Shown here piece after piece: positions 1 to 5,474 of a stretch of DNA of 5,474 bases. The stretch comes from Candidatus Kapaibacterium sp. (GTDB lineage: Bacteria; Bacteroidota; Ignavibacteria; Kapaibacteriales; UBA2268). The notes under the pieces were generated by a model that was given only the letters and a program-made list of their open reading frames with translations, did not search any database and was not told the DNA's origin. The stretch covers positions 1 through 5,474 of the forward strand of contig JAUQWR010000681.1 of assembly GCA_030835065.1 (NCBI GenBank), given 5' to 3'. How positions within the stretch are numbered: position 1 is the first letter of the stretch; each line of letters starts with the position of its first letter. Made by a program: the position numbers and the translations under genes.

Positions 1-45
1 GCTGAAGTAAAAACTGAAGCTCCTGCTGCTACTAAAGGCAACTAA
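1..45 (+). CDS. 3' end of an unidentified protein gene (partial, 5' end outside the window)
   Basis: Reading from base 1 gives AEVKTEAPAATKGN and then a TAA stop at 43-45. An intrinsic terminator starts about 20 bp later, which supports a true gene end. The tail is rich in Ala, Lys, Glu and Pro and looks unstructured. Such tails are common on ribosomal proteins and other abundant nucleic-acid-binding proteins in FCB-group bacteria (for example C-terminal extensions of bS16 or bL17). Fourteen residues without a domain cannot identify the family, so no function is assigned. The frame is inferred from composition and from the stop/terminator spacing. Confidence 0.6.
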   Translation, partial: AEVKTEAPAATKGN

Positions 46-65
46 TTCTTGTAGCTCTTTTATTT

Positions 66-98
66 AAAAAAACCTGAGTTTTTCTCAGGTTTTTTTTT
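66..98 (+). terminator. Rho-independent terminator after the partial upstream gene
   Basis: CCTGAG (73-78) pairs with CTCAGG (84-89) around a TTTTT loop. The stem extends through A66-A72 against T90-T96, giving a 13-bp stem, and a run of nine T residues (90-98) forms the tail. The A-tract before the stem would also allow function on the opposite strand, but no minus-strand gene ends here. It separates the upstream unit from rsmG. Confidence 0.9.
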
Positions 99-151
99 GT
101 TTTTAATCGTATTTTTGTAATGGTTTTTCTTTTCTATTTAGGATTTGTGTT

Positions 152-817
152 ATGGCAATAGATTTATCTGAATTTTGGACAATTTGCTCAATGAATTCGA
201 TTGTTCTTTCGGTGGAGCAATTAGAAACAATTGAAAGATATGCACGTGAATTGGTTTATTGGAATCAACAAGTTAATCTAATTTCCCGAAAAGATGAAGA
301 TAAAATTATGGAATATCATATTCTGCATTCTCTTGCAATTCTCAAATATATCGAAATACCCAAAAAATCTCGATGTCTTGATATTGGCACTGGCGGAGGA
401 TTTCCTGGTTTGCCACTGACTATTGCCAATCCTGATATTAAAATGTTGCTTACCGATTCTATTGCTAAAAAAATTAAGATTACATCTATGCTTGCTAAAC
501 ATACTGGCATCAGACACCTTGAAGCTAAAACTATGCGAGTTGAAGATTTAATGAAACAAAAAGATCATATTGCACATTATGATTTTATTTTTGCCAGGGC
601 TGTTGCTCGCATTAAAATGTTGATGGGCTGGACCTACCAATTGTTGAAAAAAGATGGTAAGTATGTACTACTCAAAGGTGGTGATTTGTCAGAAGAAATT
701 GATGAAGCAAAAAAGTCTTTTCCTAATTTTGATTTTAATATTATTCCTATTCAAATGATTGGTGCCGAGCAATTTGAGCAAGAAGAAAAGAAAATTGTTG
801 TTATTAAGATGAAATAA
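152..817 (+). CDS. rsmG: 16S rRNA (guanine527-N7)-methyltransferase RsmG
   Basis: Cytoplasmic SAM-dependent enzyme that makes m7G527 in the 530 loop of 16S rRNA. In several bacteria its loss gives low-level streptomycin resistance (family knowledge). The 221-aa length is normal for RsmG/GidB. Visible signatures are an N-terminal helical part with LVYWNQQVNLISRKDE (about 34-49) and HILHSL (56-61), the SAM-binding glycine loop DIGTGGGFPGLPL (77-89), the following TDS..KK segment (101-107), FARAVA (147-152) and LLKGG (173-177). The ATG is preceded by AGGA at 140-143 with 8-nt spacing, and the residues before Met14 (FWTICS) look like genuine family sequence, so the first ATG is preferred. A terminator lies on each side, suggesting a monocistronic unit. 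No neighbouring mnmG (gidA), parA or parB, the frequent partners in other phyla, is visible. All key motifs are intact. Confidence 0.96.
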   Translation: MAIDLSEFWTICSMNSIVLSVEQLETIERYARELVYWNQQVNLISRKDEDKIMEYHILHSLAILKYIEIPKKSRCLDIGTGGGFPGLPLTIANPDIKMLLTDSIAKKIKITSMLAKHTGIRHLEAKTMRVEDLMKQKDHIAHYDFIFARAVARIKMLMGWTYQLLKKDGKYVLLKGGDLSEEIDEAKKSFPNFDFNIIPIQMIGAEQFEQEEKKIVVIKMK

Positions 818-845
818 ATTCTTCTTGAATTTATTTGAATACTTC

Positions 846-877
846 ATGCTCAAGATTTATCTTGAGCATTTTTCTTT
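846..877 (+). terminator. Rho-independent terminator of rsmG
   Basis: ATGCTCAAGA (846-855) and TCTTGAGCAT (860-869) form a perfect 10-bp stem with a TTTA tetraloop, followed by TTTTCTTT (870-877). It begins 28 bp after the rsmG stop codon. The T tail is interrupted by one C but the stem is strong. Confidence 0.9.
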
Positions 878-926
878 ATTATTTGTTTTCATTGAAGTCT
901 TTGTTGTTTTTAGTAATTATTGTAAA

Positions 927-955
927 TTGACATTTGATCTCTAATTAGCTAATAT
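927..955 (+). promoter_or_regulatory. Sigma-70-type promoter, probably for the TetR-family gene
   Basis: A perfect -35 hexamer TTGACA (927-932) and a -10 hexamer TAATAT (950-955) are separated by 17 bp, the optimal spacing for the housekeeping sigma factor. Transcription would begin near 961-963. The next gene on this strand starts at 1206, giving a leader of about 240 nt. No better promoter is visible closer to that gene. The call rests on sequence match alone; in AT-rich DNA chance -10 boxes are common, but an exact TTGACA at exact spacing is much less so. Confidence 0.7.
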
Positions 956-965
956 CATGATATTA
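950..965. promoter_or_regulatory. Candidate operator: perfect 16-bp palindrome over the -10 box and start site
   Basis: TAATATCATGATATTA is identical to its reverse complement over all 16 bases. Its left half is the -10 hexamer and its right half covers the predicted transcription start. TetR-family dimers typically bind palindromes of about 15-20 bp placed on their own promoter, so this is a good candidate site for the regulator encoded at 1206-1874. Binding is inferred, not shown. It has no T run and would be a weak hairpin, so it is unlikely to be a terminator. Confidence 0.5.
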
Positions 966-972
966 AATAGAA

Positions 973-989
973 TAACTACTTATTAGTTA
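973..989. repeat. Imperfect inverted repeat downstream of the promoter
   Basis: TAACTA (973-978) and TAGTTA (984-989) are inverted copies separated by five bases. The element sits just downstream of the predicted start site, 7 bp after the 16-bp palindrome. Shorter palindromes CTAATTAG (941-948) and ATTAGCTAAT (944-953) lie just upstream. It could be an accessory operator, a weak 5'-end hairpin in the leader RNA, or chance in AT-rich sequence. Confidence 0.35.
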
Positions 990-1190
990 AGAAAATATTG
1001 TAGATTGTTCTTATTTGCTTTCCACAAAATTTGATTATTGGCTAATTATGAGTTATATTTCGCTTGAGAATTTGTTCAATTTTTAAAAATCTTAGGAAAA
1101 TTTTATTATTGGTGCTCAATCCAAAGATAAAAATGAACAAAAAATTCTAATATTATTCCAGGTCGGTTGTGTTTGAATTGAATTATAGTT

Positions 1191-1196
1191 AAGGAA
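1191..1196 (+). promoter_or_regulatory. Ribosome-binding site of the TetR-family gene
   Basis: AAGGAA lies 9 nt before the ATG at 1206 and decides this start. An out-of-frame ATG at 1199 is too close to it. An in-frame stop at 1179-1181 excludes any longer version of the protein with an ATG start. Confidence 0.7.
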
Positions 1197-1205
1197 TTAT
1201 GTGCT

Positions 1206-1874
1206 ATGGGATTACAAGACATTCCACTTCGCGAAAGAAAGATGGCTCAGACAAAAATTGAATTATTGAAGGCTATGCTTGCGAAGACAGGAACGAAAAA
1301 ATTAGAAGACATTTCAGTAAAAGAATTATGCGAATCTGCTGTTGTGTCTGAAGCTACTTTTTTCAATTATTTTTCAAAAAAATCTGATTTACTAATTTAC
1401 TTTATTCATTTATGGTGCTTAGAAGTAATTTATTTATCAGATCAAAAGTATGGTGATTCGAGTGGTTTGAAAAAAATCGAAATGATTTTTGAACTAACCG
1501 GCTCTCTAAAAACTATTGGCAATCAAAGAATAATGATGGAAATCATTGCTTTTCAAGCTTTAAATACCGAGCCTATATGTATCGATTTGGCTTCGGTTAG
1601 TCAAGCTGAAAGACTACTTATGTTTCCTCAATATCCAGGAATTGATGCTGTTAGTATTCAAAAATTTGAAGATATATTCTTCATCAATTTGAAAAGAGCT
1701 ATGGAACTTGGTGAACTTCCGGATGATATTAATATGATGGATGTATTGGCTGCTCTTGGAGCAAATTTTTATGGCCTTCCACTTATTGTTCACAATCAAG
1801 GTCCTCAAGTAGTTACCTATCTCTACAAGAAAATGCTTGAAAACGTTTGGAAAGCATTAAGAGTTAAAAACTAA
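1206..1874 (+). CDS. TetR/AcrR-family transcriptional regulator
   Basis: A 222-aa protein, typical for a TetR-family one-component repressor that acts as a DNA-binding dimer. The N-terminal domain is clear: helix 1 at about 12-28, then the helix-turn-helix ISVKELCESAVVSEATFFNYF (about 36-56) and the conserved KKSDLLIYF segment (58-66). The C-terminal ligand/dimerisation half (about 70-222) is all-helical in appearance and diverged, as usual, so the effector cannot be read from sequence. Near its end LKRAMELGELPDDINMMDVLAALGANFYG (about 162-190) resembles the last helices of many family members. Start choice is supported by AAGGAA at 1191-1196; Met13 is an alternative but would remove residues leading into helix 1. 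The gene is flanked by its own promoter and a terminator, with no adjacent efflux or metabolic operon. The palindrome at 950-965 suggests autorepression. The family call is firm, the target genes are unknown. Confidence 0.93.
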   Translation: MGLQDIPLRERKMAQTKIELLKAMLAKTGTKKLEDISVKELCESAVVSEATFFNYFSKKSDLLIYFIHLWCLEVIYLSDQKYGDSSGLKKIEMIFELTGSLKTIGNQRIMMEIIAFQALNTEPICIDLASVSQAERLLMFPQYPGIDAVSIQKFEDIFFINLKRAMELGELPDDINMMDVLAALGANFYGLPLIVHNQGPQVVTYLYKKMLENVWKALRVKN

Positions 1875-1911
1875 AAAAAAGCTCGGGCAAGAAAACCCCG
1901 AGCTTCTTTTT
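1873..1911. terminator. Bidirectional intrinsic terminator between convergent genes
   Basis: AAGCTCGGG (1879-1887) pairs perfectly with CCCGAGCTT (1897-1905) around a 9-nt loop. On the plus strand it is followed by CTTTTT (1906-1911) and ends the TetR-family gene. On the minus strand the A run at 1873-1880 becomes the T tail and ends lpdA, whose stop codon is about 20 bp away. The A run overlaps the TAA stop codon (1872-1874) of the plus-strand gene. Confidence 0.9.
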
Positions 1912-1926
1912 ATATATTTATTTTAA

Positions 1927-3330
1927 TTACATATTTACAGCTTCGCCATAAGCAGCAGCAGACGCTTCCATAACAGCTTCACTCAATGTTGGATGTGCAT
2001 GTATTGTCTTGAAAATTGTTTTAGCAGTTGCACCTAATGATCTAGCCAAACCAACTTCTGCAATCATTTCTGTTACATCAGGTCCAATCATGTGTGCGCC
2101 TAATACTTCACCATATTTTGCATCAAATACCATTTTAACAAATCCTTTGGCTTCGCCAATACCATGAGCCTTTCCGCTTGCAGTGAATGGGAATTTACCA
2201 ACTTTTACTTCGTAACCCATTTCCTTAGCTTTGGCTTCGGTGAGTCCTACACTTGCTACTTGAGGATTGCAATATGTACATCCAGGTATATTATTGTAGT
2301 TCATGCCTTCTGTTTCGTGACCACCAATAAATTCAGCAACAATTACACCTTCTGCAGATGCTTTATGAGCCAACCAAGGTGCGCCAGCAACATCTCCGAT
2401 AGCATATACACCTTCGATATTTGTGCGTAAGAATTTATCAACTTTAATAAATCCTCTTTCTAATTCGATACCAACTTTTTCGAGTCCGATATCTTCAATA
2501 TTTGCTTGAATACCGATTGCATTTAATGCAATATCAGCAACCAATGTATCTTCGCTACCATCTTTTTTCTGAATTTTAACTTCGACTTTGTCGCCAACAG
2601 TCTTAGCAGATAATACTCTGGTTTCGGTAAGAATTTTAATTTTATCTTTTCTATAATTTCTTTCTAATTCTTTAGAGACATCTTCATCTTCGATTGGCAA
2701 AAGTCTATTCATCATTTCAATAATAGTAACTTCAGTACCAAAAGCATTGTAGAAATATGCAAATTCGACACCGATGGCACCTGCACCCATCACAATCATA
2801 GATTTTGGAATTTCTTTTTGAATTAAAGCTTCGTGGCTAGTGATTACTTTTTTTCTATCGACATCGATACCAGGAAACATTCTAGGGCGAGCACCAGTAG
2901 CTATAATAATATGCTTAGCTGTTATTACATCAGTAATTTCGCCTTCATGATTTTTAACTTCAACTTCGTTTTTGGATTTTAAAACACCAAAACCTTTAAC
3001 TTGCTGCACGTTATATTTTTTGAATAAAAATCCAATACCATTCGACATTTTTGAAGCTACGTCGCGGCTGCGTTTAATAACTTTAGGGAAGTCGATTTTG
3101 ACATCAGCTACTTCGAAACCAAAGTCTGATGAATGTTTTAAGAAATTCATATATTCAGCATTTTTGAGCAAAGCTTTTGTTGGAATACAACCCCAATTAA
3201 GGCAGATACCGCCCAAATGCTCACTCTCTACGCATATAGTTTTTAAACCTAACTGAGAAGCTCTAATGGCAGCTACATAACCACCAGGACCAGCTCCTAT
3301 CACAACTACATCTGCATTATGACTATTCAT
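1927..3330 (-). CDS. lpdA: Dihydrolipoyl dehydrogenase (E3 component)
   Basis: FAD-containing homodimeric enzyme that reoxidises dihydrolipoyl groups using NAD+. It serves as E3 of the pyruvate, 2-oxoglutarate or branched-chain oxo-acid dehydrogenase complexes and of glycine cleavage. The 467-aa length is standard. Visible in order are the FAD-binding loop GAGPGG (12-17) with the acidic residue Glu35, the redox disulfide in GGICLNWGCIPTK (40-52; Cys43 and Cys48), ATGARPR (144-150), the NAD-binding GAGAIG (182-187) with Glu205, the second FAD contact AIGDVAG (310-316), and the C-terminal HAHPTLSEA (444-452) with catalytic His446 and Glu451. The Cys43-xxxx-Cys48 and HPTLSE pattern separates it from glutathione and mercuric reductases. 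AGGA (3337-3340 on this strand) lies 6 nt before the ATG. It follows ligA by 63 bp with no terminator between, so co-transcription is likely. No E1, E2 or lipoylation gene is nearby, so which complex it serves cannot be told. Confidence 0.97.
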   Translation of the reverse strand: MNSHNADVVVIGAGPGGYVAAIRASQLGLKTICVESEHLGGICLNWGCIPTKALLKNAEYMNFLKHSSDFGFEVADVKIDFPKVIKRSRDVASKMSNGIGFLFKKYNVQQVKGFGVLKSKNEVEVKNHEGEITDVITAKHIIIATGARPRMFPGIDVDRKKVITSHEALIQKEIPKSMIVMGAGAIGVEFAYFYNAFGTEVTIIEMMNRLLPIEDEDVSKELERNYRKDKIKILTETRVLSAKTVGDKVEVKIQKKDGSEDTLVADIALNAIGIQANIEDIGLEKVGIELERGFIKVDKFLRTNIEGVYAIGDVAGAPWLAHKASAEGVIVAEFIGGHETEGMNYNNIPGCTYCNPQVASVGLTEAKAKEMGYEVKVGKFPFTASGKAHGIGEAKGFVKMVFDAKYGEVLGAHMIGPDVTEMIAEVGLARSLGATAKTIFKTIHAHPTLSEAVMEASAAAYGEAVNM

Positions 3331-3393
3331 TATATTTCCTAAAAAATTACAAATAAAAAAATTATTGACGAATAAAAATAAATTTCGCTTATA

Positions 3394-5464
<2,071 letters not shown>

Positions 5465-5474
5465 TAAAACTAAT

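Larger units (their letters stand above)
878..1205. other. Non-coding interval upstream of the TetR-family gene
   Basis: About 330 bp of very AT-rich DNA with no convincing gene. It contains a near-consensus promoter (927-955), a cluster of dyad-symmetric sequences (941-989), and then about 215 bp (roughly 990-1205) that would be transcribed as an untranslated leader. The only open stretches in the leader are short, lack start codons with ribosome-binding sites, or end within a dozen codons. No hairpin followed by a T run is obvious before the gene start. I recognise no known riboswitch or leader class. Confidence 0.6.

Noticed and set aside
110..117. TATTTTTG, matching the Bacteroidetes -7 motif TAnnTTTG, as an rsmG promoter
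   Set aside because: No TTTG/TTG -33 element at the right distance (that position falls inside the upstream terminator), and the motif is easy to obtain in T-rich DNA.
957..986. Nine-codon frame MILNRITTY just after the -10 box, as a possible leader peptide
   Set aside because: Its ATG lies at or upstream of the predicted transcription start and has no ribosome-binding site.
991..1173. Short open stretches in the tetR leader: 991-1086 (including ATG at 1048, MSYISLENLFNF) and 1096-1173, in the same frame but separated by stops
   Set aside because: No ribosome-binding site, no usable start for the second stretch, two in-frame stops between them, and no recognisable family. A decayed gene is possible but unsupported.
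2164..2430. Plus-strand open frame opposite lpdA (88 codons), and a similar one at 2972-3256
   Set aside because: Both lie entirely antisense to a gene with intact family motifs, and their translations have no domain-like character.

Overview
The window is AT-rich (about one third G+C by eye) bacterial chromosomal DNA. It holds four complete genes and the 3' tip of a fifth. The genes are housekeeping or regulatory, the standard genetic code fits, and every gene has a recognisable purine-rich ribosome-binding site. The RsmG N-terminus (FWTICS, then EHILHSL-like text) and the E3 text (PGCTYCNPQVASVG) recall proteins of the FCB group, perhaps Ignavibacteria, Kapabacteria or Chlorobi relatives. 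The Shine-Dalgarno sites and an E. coli-like TTGACA/TAATAT promoter argue mildly against Bacteroidia proper. This placement is inference from memory of family sequences, not a search result.

Layout. Positions 1-45 (+) are the Ala/Lys/Glu-rich tail of an unidentified protein, followed by a strong intrinsic terminator. rsmG (152-817, +) encodes the 16S rRNA m7G527 methyltransferase and is closed by a second perfect hairpin terminator. A non-coding stretch of about 390 bp follows (818-1205). It carries a near-consensus promoter whose -10 box is embedded in a perfect 16-bp palindrome within a cluster of dyads. It leads to a TetR-family regulator gene (1206-1874, +). A hairpin at 1873-1911 lies between this gene and the convergent minus-strand genes and can serve both directions. 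On the minus strand, ligA (5451 to 3394, NAD+-dependent DNA ligase) is followed after 63 bp by lpdA (3330 to 1927, dihydrolipoyl dehydrogenase), with no terminator visible between them.

How the parts relate. rsmG is bounded by terminators on both sides and looks like a single-gene unit. The TetR gene appears monocistronic with its own promoter, and the palindrome over that promoter makes autorepression the simplest model. No metabolic or efflux target gene is adjacent, so its regulon is unknown. ligA and lpdA are probably co-transcribed by position but have no obvious shared pathway beyond both using NAD+.

I see no mobile element, CRISPR array, tRNA, rRNA or recognisable novel multi-gene system. 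The points most worth a second look are the promoter/operator architecture with its roughly 240-nt leader, and two oddities in LigA: a CxC zinc-finger half and an N-terminal extension containing MDSLF.
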